Shown here one piece after another: positions 1 through 8,396 of a stretch of 64,000 nt of DNA (position 1 is the first letter of the stretch; each line of letters starts with the position of its first letter). The notes below the pieces were generated by a model, which saw only the letters and a program-made list of their open reading frames with translations, did no database searches and had not been told where the DNA came from. A program made the position numbers and the translations under genes. The DNA is taken from positions 1-64,000 of the forward strand of contig NZ_FZOT01000008.1 in assembly GCF_900188095.1 (NCBI RefSeq), written 5' to 3'. Source of the stretch: Noviherbaspirillum humi (GTDB taxonomy: Bacteria; Pseudomonadota; Gammaproteobacteria; Burkholderiales; Burkholderiaceae_D).

Positions 1-667
1 CCCATAGCGGGCAGATGAACCGGTATTTCCATATGAGCACTTGCTATTTCGTTTTGCAGCATCAGCAGCACAGGCATCGCTGCCCTACCGCTGACGCCGC
101 CGCACGCTACCAAGCGCCCACATCTATCGATTGTCTGATTGTTAAAGATCCTGCTTTCGCTGAAACACCGAATTTCCACTCGTTATTTCAACTTGCTGCG
201 AAGCGTTGTGTTCGTCAGCGGTACTCAATCCATATTGAGCCTTCTCCATCATTTTCAAGAGCGCGCCTCTTTCGATGTCGCTCTGTCTCGCTTCGCTTCG
301 TTTGCTGCGTTGCGCGACGGGAGGCGAACTATAGCAAACGAGATTGCGCGCTGCCTAGAGGGTTTTCGAAAAAATGCGCAAATATTTTTCGATCCCTCGA
401 AACATGAACAAATTGAAAACGGGAACTGTGTCAAACAAGCTTTCGTTGTCCACATGGCGGCCCTGAAGGGCGCCAAAAACTAGCCGCGTGTCGAACAATA
501 GACGACATGCGGCAGAGAATTCTTGCAATGGACTGGATACTTCGACTCGAATTGCCAACGCTATAATCTCCCTCCCCGCGATGTAGGTCAGCCAACGGCA
601 CGGAATGGCGACTTCCGGCGCGGGATCAGGACGGACAACGCGTCATTCGAATTTCGAGAGGAGCACA
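1..667. other. Intergenic, no confident gene
   Basis: No reading frame here has a convincing start, ribosome binding site or recognisable protein. The short open frames overlap on both strands and read as low-complexity translation. The base composition is lower in G+C than the coding DNA that follows. The last part carries the leader and ribosome binding site of the SDR gene that starts at 668. Confidence 0.6.
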
Positions 668-1444
668 ATGAATCAGGAAGCAAGGGTGGCGATCGTCACC
701 GGCGCGGCACGAGGGATCGGTCTCGCAGTGGCGCGTCGTTTTCTTCAAGAGGGATATCGGGTAGCGCTGTTCGACATCGATGACGCGGAACTCAATCATG
801 CCGCTACACAGCTGCAGCCGAGCGACTCGGTGTTGACCATCCATTGCGATGTTTCGCTCCCATCTGAAGTCGGCGCGGCCGTGAGCCAAGTGGAACGGCG
901 TTTCGGCCGCATCGATGCCCTCGTCAACAATGCCGGCATCGCGGTATTCAAGCCCTTGCTCGATACCACTTACGAAGAATGGGAAAGGGTCATGGCGGTG
1001 AACCTGGGCGGCCCCTTCATCTGCACCCAGGCTGTCGCTCCCATCATGTTGAAGCATGGCGGGGGCAGCGTGGTAAATATCGCGTCCATTTCAGGACTGC
1101 GCGCGAGCACGCTGCGCGTGGCTTATGGCACCAGCAAGGCGGGATTGATGCATCTGACGAAACAGCAGGCAGCTGAACTCGGCAATGTCGGCATTCGGGT
1201 AAATGCGATCGCGCCAGGGCCGGTGGAAACCGCCATGGCCAAGCAAGTCCATTCGGCGGCGATACGCGCCGATTACCATGATGCCATTCCGCTGGCACGC
1301 TATGGAACGGAAGAGGAAATCGCCAATGCGGTGTATTTCCTGTGCAGTCCGGGAGCCGCTTATGTGAATGGGCAAACGCTCGCGGTCGATGGCGGCTTCG
1401 ACGCCACCGGCATCGGTTTGCCGACCTTGAGAACCGGGCGCTAG
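668..1444 (+). CDS. SDR family NAD(P)-dependent oxidoreductase
   Basis: A classical short-chain dehydrogenase of 258 residues that would oxidise or reduce a hydroxyl/keto group with NAD(P). The Rossmann cofactor motif TGAARGIG lies near residue 12, NNAG near residue 87, a catalytic Ser in NIASISG, and the active-site pair YGTSK near residue 154. The C-terminal part ends with the usual GQTLAVDGGFDATG segment. The open frame extends upstream to 605, but I chose the ATG at 668 because a GAGAGGAG ribosome binding site sits just before it and the Rossmann strand then starts at the usual position. The acidic D at the end of beta-2 (LFDIDD) is typical of NAD preference. The substrate cannot be deduced, and a bidirectional terminator follows. 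Confidence 0.93.
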   Translation: MNQEARVAIVTGAARGIGLAVARRFLQEGYRVALFDIDDAELNHAATQLQPSDSVLTIHCDVSLPSEVGAAVSQVERRFGRIDALVNNAGIAVFKPLLDTTYEEWERVMAVNLGGPFICTQAVAPIMLKHGGGSVVNIASISGLRASTLRVAYGTSKAGLMHLTKQQAAELGNVGIRVNAIAPGPVETAMAKQVHSAAIRADYHDAIPLARYGTEEEIANAVYFLCSPGAAYVNGQTLAVDGGFDATGIGLPTLRTGR

Positions 1445-1485
1445 ACTTACAGCAAATTCATGCATTCATAAACAAAACATAAACA

Positions 1486-1510
1486 AAAGGCCAGCTAGAC
1501 GCTGGCCTTT
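1486..1510. terminator. Bidirectional rho-independent terminator
   Basis: A perfect 10-bp stem (AAAGGCCAGC / GCTGGCCTTT) around a 5-nt loop, with A residues on one side and T residues on the other. It sits between the end of the SDR gene and the end of the convergent small ORF at 1559-1765 and can serve both. Confidence 0.75.
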
Positions 1511-1558
1511 GTCATTCGCGGCCACCTTGCGGACGGCCGGCGGCGATGCACACGTGCA

Positions 1559-1765
1559 TCAGAGGGTGCGGGTGATGGTGCGCACTCTTTCCACCTGGGC
1601 AGCGTTTACACGGCCGAGGGAAGGCACTGCCTGCACCATCTGCAGCGTCTTGGCCACTACGTCGAGGAGGCGGCTGGTGGACGCATTCGACGACCGCTTG
1701 GCAGTGGATGTGGTGCCGGCGATAACAGGAAGGACATTGGCGTAATTCAGGGTGGAAGTCGTCAT
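1559..1765 (-). CDS. Small hypothetical protein (68 aa)
   Basis: A 68-residue Ser/Thr-rich small protein with no signal peptide or membrane segment. A weak AAGAAAG purine stretch precedes the ATG at 1765 and a good terminator lies at its 3' side, which supports it being expressed. The C-terminal half (from LLDVVAKTLQ to VNAAQVERVR) faintly recalls the C-terminal region of FlgM-type anti-sigma factors, but the protein stops before the end of that motif, so I do not assign it. A longer overlapping frame on the same strand (1512-1823) has a less credible translation. Confidence 0.5.
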   Translation of the reverse strand: MTTSTLNYANVLPVIAGTTSTAKRSSNASTSRLLDVVAKTLQMVQAVPSLGRVNAAQVERVRTITRTL

Positions 1766-2050
1766 GGCTTGCTTTCTTCAATTGATCTCTTGGTGTGATC
1801 AATGTACGCCTTCCTCCAGGCATTTCCCAATTTCATCTCGTGTTACCAGTCATCATTCGGGCGAATAGCAGTTCGAACCTCTCTGCGCCAAAACAATATG
1901 GTTATGCTTTTTGCAATGCGTCCACTGCTTCTATTTACCAGGTGGAACGCAATTGAACAGGCCGACGGCGTGCCTTTCCGTTCTTCAAATGGAAAACGGG
2001 GCTCTTCGCTGGGAGGCGAGTCCAAACCGCTTTGCCCAAACCCTTCGAGC

Positions 2051-2581
2051 CTAAGGTGCCGCCCCCTGTCTCTGCTCGCGCTCGTCTGCGGCCTTCTCTT
2101 TTTCGTAAAGCTCCACCAGCTGCCGCAAGGCCTGCACGGTAGACGCGTGGTCGCCCTTGTGCAGGATGCCATGGCCACCCGCAGCAATCCATTGCTCGAT
2201 GTTTTCCGGCGTATCGTCGATCAGCACCTTGTGCTTGCCGCTGAATTCCTGCTTGCGCTTCTTGGGCACGACATGCACGGTGAATTCCGGACCGAAAATC
2301 CGGCTGACCCATTCCCGCTTCTGCTCCTGAAACACCTTGGAAGACGGCGCGCCGGTAAGAAATACCGGCTCGAGATCCTTGGTGGCTTCCCAAAGCGCCA
2401 GGCATCCTTCGATCAGCTCAAGCTCGGCGAAGAAGCGCTTGTCGGCATTGATGATCTTCCACAATCTGCTGCGTTCAAGCTGGTTCGGGTGCTTGCCGCT
2501 GAGGCGCTTCACGCGCGCATCGAAATCGGCGAACACGCCATCGAGATCAAGGAAGACTTGCAGTTTCGGTGGATGGGACAT
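2051..2581 (-). CDS. HAD-superfamily 5'(3')-deoxyribonucleotidase-like phosphatase
   Basis: A compact HAD-fold phosphohydrolase of 176 residues. The N-terminal nucleophile motif FLDLDGVFADFD (DxD) is followed by FLTGAPS (motif II Thr) and by KVLIDDTPENIEQW (motif IV acidic pair), the order seen in NT5C/5'(3')-deoxyribonucleotidase-type enzymes. Such enzymes remove phosphate from (deoxy)nucleoside monophosphates; the substrate here is inferred from family only. The open frame continues upstream to 2680, but the extension (Arg/Pro-rich) precedes the HAD beta-strand unusually far, so I chose the internal ATG at 2581. The alternative ATG at 2596 is five codons earlier. Neither has a strong ribosome binding site. 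Confidence 0.82.
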   Translation of the reverse strand: MSHPPKLQVFLDLDGVFADFDARVKRLSGKHPNQLERSRLWKIINADKRFFAELELIEGCLALWEATKDLEPVFLTGAPSSKVFQEQKREWVSRIFGPEFTVHVVPKKRKQEFSGKHKVLIDDTPENIEQWIAAGGHGILHKGDHASTVQALRQLVELYEKEKAADEREQRQGAAP

Positions 2582-2704
2582 GAATGTCGCTTGCATGTGG
2601 GGGAAGACGACTGCCCATTGGGGACATCGCCTTCCCGGTTGGGGATACAGGATTGATCGGGAATATCCCGTGCGGTTCAAGGGACGCGGCGCCAGGCGAC
2701 GGCA

Positions 2705-3208
2705 TCAGTCGCGCCTTTCCCGAAATTCGACATCGATGACGCCCGGATCCGATTGAGGCCGACCGTGTGGCGCTGACGGCTGCATGGAAAAGGAAGCGGC
2801 CCACCGTTGGAGCAGGAGGCGCTTGACGCGCTGATAAGCGATCATGAATGCGAGCGCGAATCCGGTGGTGCATGCCCCGATCGCGTCACCCCGCACGAGG
2901 TGGACGGTGAAACCCAATGCAAGCAGCGCCAGCATGGTCGGTCGCCGAACGGCGATTGGCAGAATGCCCACGGTCCCGAGCCGGCCTTCGCGCAAGCGAG
3001 GCAATCGCATAAATAGAAAACCCAACAGCAGGCCGGCGAAGAAGCGGCTGATGCCGAGGCCTTCGGCGATCATGCCGACCACCACCACGCCGGCGTGGGT
3101 AAGCATCATCGCCAGAAAGATCAGTGCCAGCAGGAAACCGGCAAGCGCAGCTTTCGGGGCGCGCATGACGATGCCGATGAGCATCGGTATGACTGCATTC
3201 ATTTGCAT
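2705..3208 (-). CDS. Small multi-pass membrane protein, unknown
   Basis: A hydrophobic protein of about 167 residues with four to five predicted membrane segments, for example the stretches starting AALAGFLLAL, VVVVGMIAEG, FFAGLLLGFL, and ALLALGFTVH, and a basic C-terminal tail. The open frame runs back to 3562, but the upstream ~118 codons have no membrane segments, overlap the divergent HAD gene, and read as non-coding. The ATG at 3208 (or the one two codons later at 3202) puts the start just before the first hydrophobic helix. I do not recognise the family and no function is claimed. Confidence 0.6.
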   Translation of the reverse strand: MQMNAVIPMLIGIVMRAPKAALAGFLLALIFLAMMLTHAGVVVVGMIAEGLGISRFFAGLLLGFLFMRLPRLREGRLGTVGILPIAVRRPTMLALLALGFTVHLVRGDAIGACTTGFALAFMIAYQRVKRLLLQRWAASFSMQPSAPHGRPQSDPGVIDVEFRERRD

Positions 3209-3410
3209 GAGAAAGGGCGCAGTAAGCGCGAATCGAAAACTCGTTTTGTACCATGTAAACCGTATCCCTGCGGAGCCACGGATTGCCCCTCGGGCGCCAG
3301 CATGCGCCCGCGCCGGACAAAATGCGAAAGCCTGAGCTATCCCAGAGAAGCAGCCGATTTTCCGGCCACAATGGAAGTCAAGCCCCATGGGCGTGTCTCG
3401 GAGGTGCGAG

Positions 3411-3905
3411 ATGGCAGCAAGCCGGCAGCGCGTGCTTTTCCTGGAATTCGACGGGGTATTGCATCCCCTGAGCGCCCTGCATTGGATAGGCATGGGCGTA
3501 TCGCTTGAAACCGCATGCCGCCAAGGCCGTCTGTTTCGCTGGGCCTGGGTCCTGGCTGACATGTTGGGATCTCATCCGGACGTCTCGATCATGATTCATG
3601 CCGGCTGGCGTTTCTGGAATTCGGAACGGCAGCTCGCCGCCTTGCTCGGGCCGCTCGCCTCCCGCTATGAAGGCATGGTCGACCGCCGCTTCAGCCGGTG
3701 GCAAGGGATCGACGACGTGGTCCGGTGCCGGGCCTGGAAAGATTTCCGCATTCTCGACAGCTTTACCGCATCCTTCCCGCCGGCGTTGGAGCAACTGATT
3801 GCCTGCGATGCCGAAAGCGGGGCCTACAACGAGGGCGTTCGACAAAGGCTGCAGGCATGGCTGGAAAAGGACCATGCCGATGATCGTCTACCGCTGCGCG
3901 GGTAG
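3411..3905 (+). CDS. HAD domain-containing protein
   Basis: A 164-residue protein with an N-terminal HAD-like strand, VLFLEFDGVLHPLS, in which the first Asp of the usual DxDG motif is replaced by Glu (EFDG). That change removes the canonical nucleophile, so catalytic activity is uncertain. The rest fits the small HAD-type domain of unknown function found in proteobacteria: a WRF motif near residue 64 and an SGAYNEGVRQ segment near the end. The ATG at 3411 has a strong GGAGGTGCGAG ribosome binding site; an upstream in-frame ATG at 3387 lacks one. It is divergent from the small membrane protein at 2705-3208. Confidence 0.72.
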   Translation: MAASRQRVLFLEFDGVLHPLSALHWIGMGVSLETACRQGRLFRWAWVLADMLGSHPDVSIMIHAGWRFWNSERQLAALLGPLASRYEGMVDRRFSRWQGIDDVVRCRAWKDFRILDSFTASFPPALEQLIACDAESGAYNEGVRQRLQAWLEKDHADDRLPLRG

Positions 3906-3956
3906 CGCCATGCAATAACTGCGACGCCCGCGCGAGGCACGCCTTGCGGCATCGGA

Positions 3957-4286
3957 TCACTGCTCGCGGCCAGATGAATTTTGACGGGACGCATGCAGCA
4001 TCAGCACACGGCGCAGCGCCTGCACCTTGCTCCAGCAGAGATAATTCAGCAGCAACAGCAGCGCCAGCCATGATCCCCGGTTTTCATGCGCGAGCAATTC
4101 TCCGAAATGCAGCAGCGTGACGAGATTGAGCGCCACGTTAGCAGCCAGCACCAGCCTCAGGTAGCGATTGAGTACGACGACGCCGGCCGCGCCGTAGTAA
4201 TGCAGATAAGTATCGTAAAGACGCACGAAGACGTCATGAGGCAGCGTCAGCACGCCGCGGATGAACTGGGATAAAAGTGCGCGCAT
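3957..4286 (-). CDS. Small membrane protein, unknown
   Basis: A 109-residue protein with two hydrophobic segments (VVVLNRYLRLVLAANVAL and WLALLLLLNYLCW) and a basic, soluble C-terminus. The start at 4286 is well placed: GGAGGG lies seven bases upstream. The N-terminal half (FVRLYDTYLHYYG) is amphipathic. I do not recognise the family. It stands alone between the HAD protein, transcribed convergently, and the 3' end of helD. Confidence 0.65.
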   Translation of the reverse strand: MRALLSQFIRGVLTLPHDVFVRLYDTYLHYYGAAGVVVLNRYLRLVLAANVALNLVTLLHFGELLAHENRGSWLALLLLLNYLCWSKVQALRRVLMLHASRQNSSGREQ

Positions 4287-4604
4287 GGCGGCCCTCCATT
4301 TAAGGCGCCGCAGGGCGTTGGAATCCAGCGCTCGCTGATGACGCTTGCGGCGGCTGATTTCAATCTAGCAGGGTAAAAATGCAGGAATCTTAACCTTGCC
4401 CAAGCTTTTCCCGAATAGACGAAAATTATTTCACCGGCCGCGATTTCGAGGAAAGACGCTCAAGTTCGACGCGGCGAGGGAAGGCCGGCGTCAATGTGCC
4501 CATGCGCTGGCAGCGAGGAGTGGATCAGCCGCTCGCAAGCGCCGGCGAAAGGAGGCAGTTCTTTGTTCAGCGCTGATCGCCGTCTTGATCCTGCATGGAC
4601 GGCC
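4287..4604. other. Intergenic, nothing recognised
   Basis: About 320 bases between the membrane protein and the end of helD. One plus-strand frame (4396-4608) is Arg-rich, has no ribosome binding site and overlaps the end of helD, so I treat it as chance. Confidence 0.5.
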
Positions 4605-7319
4605 CTAAGCGGCACGAACCTTTTCGGTGTAGCGGCAGTCCGGATAGGAGGAGCAGCCGCGGAAGTCGCCATATTTGCCGCTGCGCTGCACCAGCTGCCC
4701 GTCGCCGCATGCCGGGCAGCCGGCGGTGCCGTCGCGTGCCCGCATTTTCCGATTCGCTGCAGTTGCCGGGGCCGACGCGGACGCAGCGTTGAGCTTCCAG
4801 ATGTCGAGCGCCGCGCGGCTGGCAGGATCGTGCAGCAGTTCGGTGACGAACATCGAAGGATTTGCCTCGCATGACATCAGGATGGCCCTGCGGCGTGCGC
4901 GGGTGAGCGCCACGTACATCAGCCTTCTTTCCTCGGCGTACGGTTCCGCTTCCGCATGCGGCATGACCAGGTCGAGCATGGGATCGTCCGTCTGCATCGA
5001 GGGGAAGGCATGCGGTCCGCCTTCCATCAGGCCAAGCACGATCACGCAGTCCGCCTGCAGCCCCTTGGCGCCATGGATGGTGCGGCTCTCGATATCCAGC
5101 CAGTCGGAGAAATTTGAAGGAGCAGGCACCTGTTCGAGCAGCCGCTTGTACCGGGCAAGGATGAATACCGAACGCTTCGCGCCAGCGTCGGCGGCTTCCC
5201 GGTGCAAGCGCTGCAGTACGTAATTCAGGCCCGCGCCCGCCTTGTCCCTGGCCGGGTACTGCATCACGGTGACGCTGCCGCGGACCGACGGATCGGCGGC
5301 GCGCACCTTCTTGCCGAAGGGGTTGCCATCGAAATCGACATAGCGCGAAGCGACGTCGGCAATGCCCTGGCAGGATCGAAAAGTTGAATCGAGGCGCAGC
5401 AAGGCGGCGCGGCCGAAGCTAGCTTCGAAGTTCTTGAACAGGGATACGTCGGCGCCGGCAAAGCGGTAGATCGACTGCCAATCATCTCCGACGCAAAACA
5501 GCTTGCAGCCCGGACGGGCGTCAAGCATGGCGCGCAGCAGGCGCGCCCGTCCCTGCGAAATATCCTGGAATTCGTCCACCAGGATTAGCTTGAAACGATG
5601 CCGATGGCTCCCATCCCGGATCGCGCTTTCCGCCTTGATGATCATGTCGTCGAAATCGATCTCGCCGCGCGTGGCCAGCCTTTCCGCATAGCGCGCGCCG
5701 ATGGCATCGGCCACGCGGGCGAACAATGCAGCCCGATGCGGGTCCGCGCACTGCCCGGTCCGCCGGATCAGTTCCGTGCCGCCGATCCGATTCGACTTCG
5801 CGTGCCGGATGAATGCGCGCAGCAGCCCCGTGAGGAAAGGACTGCTCTCCGTCCTGATCCAGGCGTCGAGCGCTTCCTGCGCTTGCCTGCCGGGACGGCT
5901 TGCCACGACGTGGCCGCCCTTCTGCATCCAGGCGGCGAGTCGGCGCAACAGCTGTCCGCTGGCGTACTCGTTAGAGGTGGTGCATAGACAGACCGCCAGC
6001 TCCGCGCCGGCCGATTGCTGCCACGCCAGGCTGTCGCGGTGCTTGACCGAGAATACCGGAGCAGGCCGGCCATGGGCGTCCTGCATCAGATGGTCGACAT
6101 GGGCGTCGAGCTCGCGCAGATGGAAGCTGGGCCGGTACTGGCACCGCCTGCCGTCCGGCGAAACATAGTGCACCGGCTTTTCGTAGGCATAATCGACCCC
6201 ATGCAGGAACAGCCAGTTGGCAATCGCCAATTCGCCCTGGCTGGCAACCATCTCTCCGTTCAGGGTGAGATAGCCTCGGCGTCCACCCTGTCGCGTGCCG
6301 CTGCGCAGCAGATGGCGTTCCCAGGCGTGCGGCGACTGCAGATCGGCCGGACGCGGCGAAGGCTTCAAGTAAAGCGCGGAAAGCTCGATCCAGGCTGAAT
6401 CGAAGCCGGCGTTTTCCTTGCGCAGCGCCGCAATGATGTCGCCCATCATTCCATCAATGGCGCCTTCGTCGAGGACGGCGGCCGGCGCGGGCACGGCCCT
6501 TGTACCCGCAGCAGCGCCGATGGATTGGCCAAGGGCATGAAAGGTCTGCACCCGAACGGCAGCGCCCTCCAGCAGATTGCCGAGCCGCGCAGCGATCCGG
6601 TCCCGGATTTCGGCAGCCGCGAAGTTGTTGAAAGCCAGCACCAGGATTTCCTCCGGCCGGGCATAGCCGCGGTCGATTGCGTAGCCCACCTTGCCGACGA
6701 TGACCGAGGTCTTTCCCGAGCCTGCGGAAGCGACGAGCAGATTGCGGTCCTCCATCACCACGCAAGCCCGCCGCTGCTCGAGAGTCAGGGGCGCGCTCTC
6801 GACGCCATCGAAAAATCCCGCATAGCGCTCCAACTCGTCATCGACGAACTGACGGTTGCGCTGGGCCACGGCCGCTTCCAAATCCGCAGGCATCGTCCCC
6901 GCCCCGCCCGCCTGCGCGCCGTCGGCGGACTGCTCGCGCGCCCAGCGATCCACTTCCCACGCCGACAAGTAAAGCGGTCGATAGAGCAGGCCGGCGAGCG
7001 TTCCGGACGGCGCCTCTTGACGTCGCTGCGGCTTGGGCCTGGCTGCATCCGAATGAGACGCCGCGAAGGCATTTACGGCACGCTGAATTTGAATTGCATC
7101 GGCTTTTATCGCCTCTACCCGGTGCCAGATGCCGCCGGCAAAGCCGAAGGCCAAGGTATCCCACACGACGCCTTCGTCGACCACCACTTGCTGCAAATCG
7201 CCATAGGCAATCGGCGCGCCGCCGTTGAAGATCATGCCTTCATCGGTGAGCGCAAGCGTCCATTCCGTTGTGCCGGTAAGCCATTGTCCGATCAAGCCGG
7301 AACTGAATCTCTTCATCAT
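4605..7319 (-). CDS. helD: DNA helicase IV-type UvrD/Rep helicase with C-terminal zinc finger
   Basis: A superfamily 1 helicase of about 904 residues that would unwind DNA 3' to 5' in recombination or repair. The N-terminal ~90 residues (TLALTDEGMIFNGGAPIAYG onward) match the helicase IV N-terminal domain. Walker A is VASAGSGKTSV, motif II is ILVDEFQDIS, motif III/IV includes VGDDWQSIYRFAGAD, and motif VI is YVALTRARRR. The last ~45 residues form a topoisomerase-type zinc ribbon (CPACG...GCSSYPDC) that E. coli HelD lacks. A GTG start at 7334 is possible; I prefer the ATG at 7319, which is preceded by AGAAGA. A single-gene unit; its function in this strain is inferred from family. Confidence 0.9.
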   Translation of the reverse strand: MMKRFSSGLIGQWLTGTTEWTLALTDEGMIFNGGAPIAYGDLQQVVVDEGVVWDTLAFGFAGGIWHRVEAIKADAIQIQRAVNAFAASHSDAARPKPQRRQEAPSGTLAGLLYRPLYLSAWEVDRWAREQSADGAQAGGAGTMPADLEAAVAQRNRQFVDDELERYAGFFDGVESAPLTLEQRRACVVMEDRNLLVASAGSGKTSVIVGKVGYAIDRGYARPEEILVLAFNNFAAAEIRDRIAARLGNLLEGAAVRVQTFHALGQSIGAAAGTRAVPAPAAVLDEGAIDGMMGDIIAALRKENAGFDSAWIELSALYLKPSPRPADLQSPHAWERHLLRSGTRQGGRRGYLTLNGEMVASQGELAIANWLFLHGVDYAYEKPVHYVSPDGRRCQYRPSFHLRELDAHVDHLMQDAHGRPAPVFSVKHRDSLAWQQSAGAELAVCLCTTSNEYASGQLLRRLAAWMQKGGHVVASRPGRQAQEALDAWIRTESSPFLTGLLRAFIRHAKSNRIGGTELIRRTGQCADPHRAALFARVADAIGARYAERLATRGEIDFDDMIIKAESAIRDGSHRHRFKLILVDEFQDISQGRARLLRAMLDARPGCKLFCVGDDWQSIYRFAGADVSLFKNFEASFGRAALLRLDSTFRSCQGIADVASRYVDFDGNPFGKKVRAADPSVRGSVTVMQYPARDKAGAGLNYVLQRLHREAADAGAKRSVFILARYKRLLEQVPAPSNFSDWLDIESRTIHGAKGLQADCVIVLGLMEGGPHAFPSMQTDDPMLDLVMPHAEAEPYAEERRLMYVALTRARRRAILMSCEANPSMFVTELLHDPASRAALDIWKLNAASASAPATAANRKMRARDGTAGCPACGDGQLVQRSGKYGDFRGCSSYPDCRYTEKVRAA

Positions 7320-7575
7320 TCTTCTGCGGGTCACGGACTAGAGCGGGTTATGGACTCAAACAGCGCTGGTGGCCGTGTCTTATACCAAGATTTGGCGCGC
7401 CCTACAATGCGGGCCATGGCGCCGACGCAGGCAGGTGAACAGAGTTACAACTCATTACAAAGAGCCAAAAAATCTGTCGGCCCGTTTGCCGGAAGAAGCG
7501 TTGAAGAAACGGCGTGACGGGCAAGCCGTCCCTCCGTTCCATCGTCTCCAATCAATATCAACTACAGGATCCATC

Positions 7576-8034
7576 TTGATTTTCTCCGGCGCCCATCAAC
7601 CAGCGCTTCCCCTCGCCTCATCGTCGTTCGTTCACAATGGCATTCAGTACAGCGGCTTTCTGCAATATGTGATGTACCAGAAGGCGCTGCTGTTCGGCGA
7701 CATCCGCATGGCGGACCGAATCCTCAAGACACGGGCCATCGCCAAGCAGCGCGAGCTTGGCCGCAAAATACGGGGCTGCGTCCAGGCCGCCTGGCGCCGC
7801 GTGGGATCCGATGTCCTGTTCGATGGATTGAAGGCCAAAGTCATGCAGCATGCCGGCATGCGCGCATGGCTGCTTGGCCGACCGGATGTCGAGTTGCTGG
7901 CGGCGGACGAATTCTGGGATGTCAGCAGCGCCGACTTCCTTGACTGCGACGCCGGCAGCGAGGGCGCCATGCGGAAGGGAGAAAGTCCTCTTGGTACCGC
8001 GCTCCTGCGGCTGAAGCAGCAGCTGGCGGCTTGA
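7576..8034 (+). CDS. NADAR-like (YbiA/DUF1768) protein
   Basis: A 152-residue protein with the NADAR pattern: an N-terminal FSG...SSF strand, then FVHNGIQYSGFLQYVMYQKALLFGD, which corresponds to the family's 'Y.t.E.y.q..KA..F.D' core, followed by GRKIRGCVQAAWRRV and a terminal FWDV in place of the usual WG. NADAR proteins act on N-glycosidic linkages, including ADP-ribosyl and riboflavin-intermediate substrates. Several positions are divergent, so the activity is uncertain. The open frame begins at 7369 with a GTG that overlaps the divergent helD leader; I chose the TTG at 7576 because AGGA lies seven bases upstream and the domain begins directly there. Confidence 0.68.
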   Translation: MIFSGAHQPALPLASSSFVHNGIQYSGFLQYVMYQKALLFGDIRMADRILKTRAIAKQRELGRKIRGCVQAAWRRVGSDVLFDGLKAKVMQHAGMRAWLLGRPDVELLAADEFWDVSSADFLDCDAGSEGAMRKGESPLGTALLRLKQQLAA

Positions 8035-8396
8035 ATCGCAGCGCACCCGCCATTCACGCGCAAGAATCGCTGATCAAATTTTGGGCGGGACTGCGCCGAG
8101 GCTTGAAAGTCTGATGCGCAAGGCTCCGTTGTTCGTTGGCTTGCTGGCTACGCTCATGGCCAGCGTGTTCACTTCCCGCCACCTCCGCGCCCGGCGTCGA
8201 GTTCATATGCCTGCCGCTTCCACGGCGGTCTTTTCCACTTTGACAACAGGACTTTCAGTGCGTGTCGCGTCCATGGTTTGGACGATTCATTTTCCTGATG
8301 CGCCGTCTGCGAAACATGACGGCCCCTTTGCGCTTCCCTATAATGGGCGCCCGCGGCCAAGTGCCGCGATTGGTTTCATGACAATACTGGATTTGA
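8035..8396. other. Intergenic with putative promoter for the histidine kinase gene
   Basis: No gene recognised. A perfect TATAAT at 8339-8344 lies 52 bases before the start codon of the downstream kinase and is a plausible -10 element; no good -35 is seen 17 bases upstream (CATGAC-like). Confidence 0.4.

Noticed and set aside
575-590. Fic-type active site in paralog 1 (residues, not bases)
   Set aside because: The HWWLAHACPNGRGSA block has His, Pro and Gly/Arg in a roughly similar order, but the essential HPFx(D/E)GNGR pattern is missing, so a Fic assignment is not supported.
1802-2656. A 284-codon plus-strand open frame
   Set aside because: It lies antisense to the deoxyribonucleotidase-like gene, which has HAD motifs; the plus-strand product has none.
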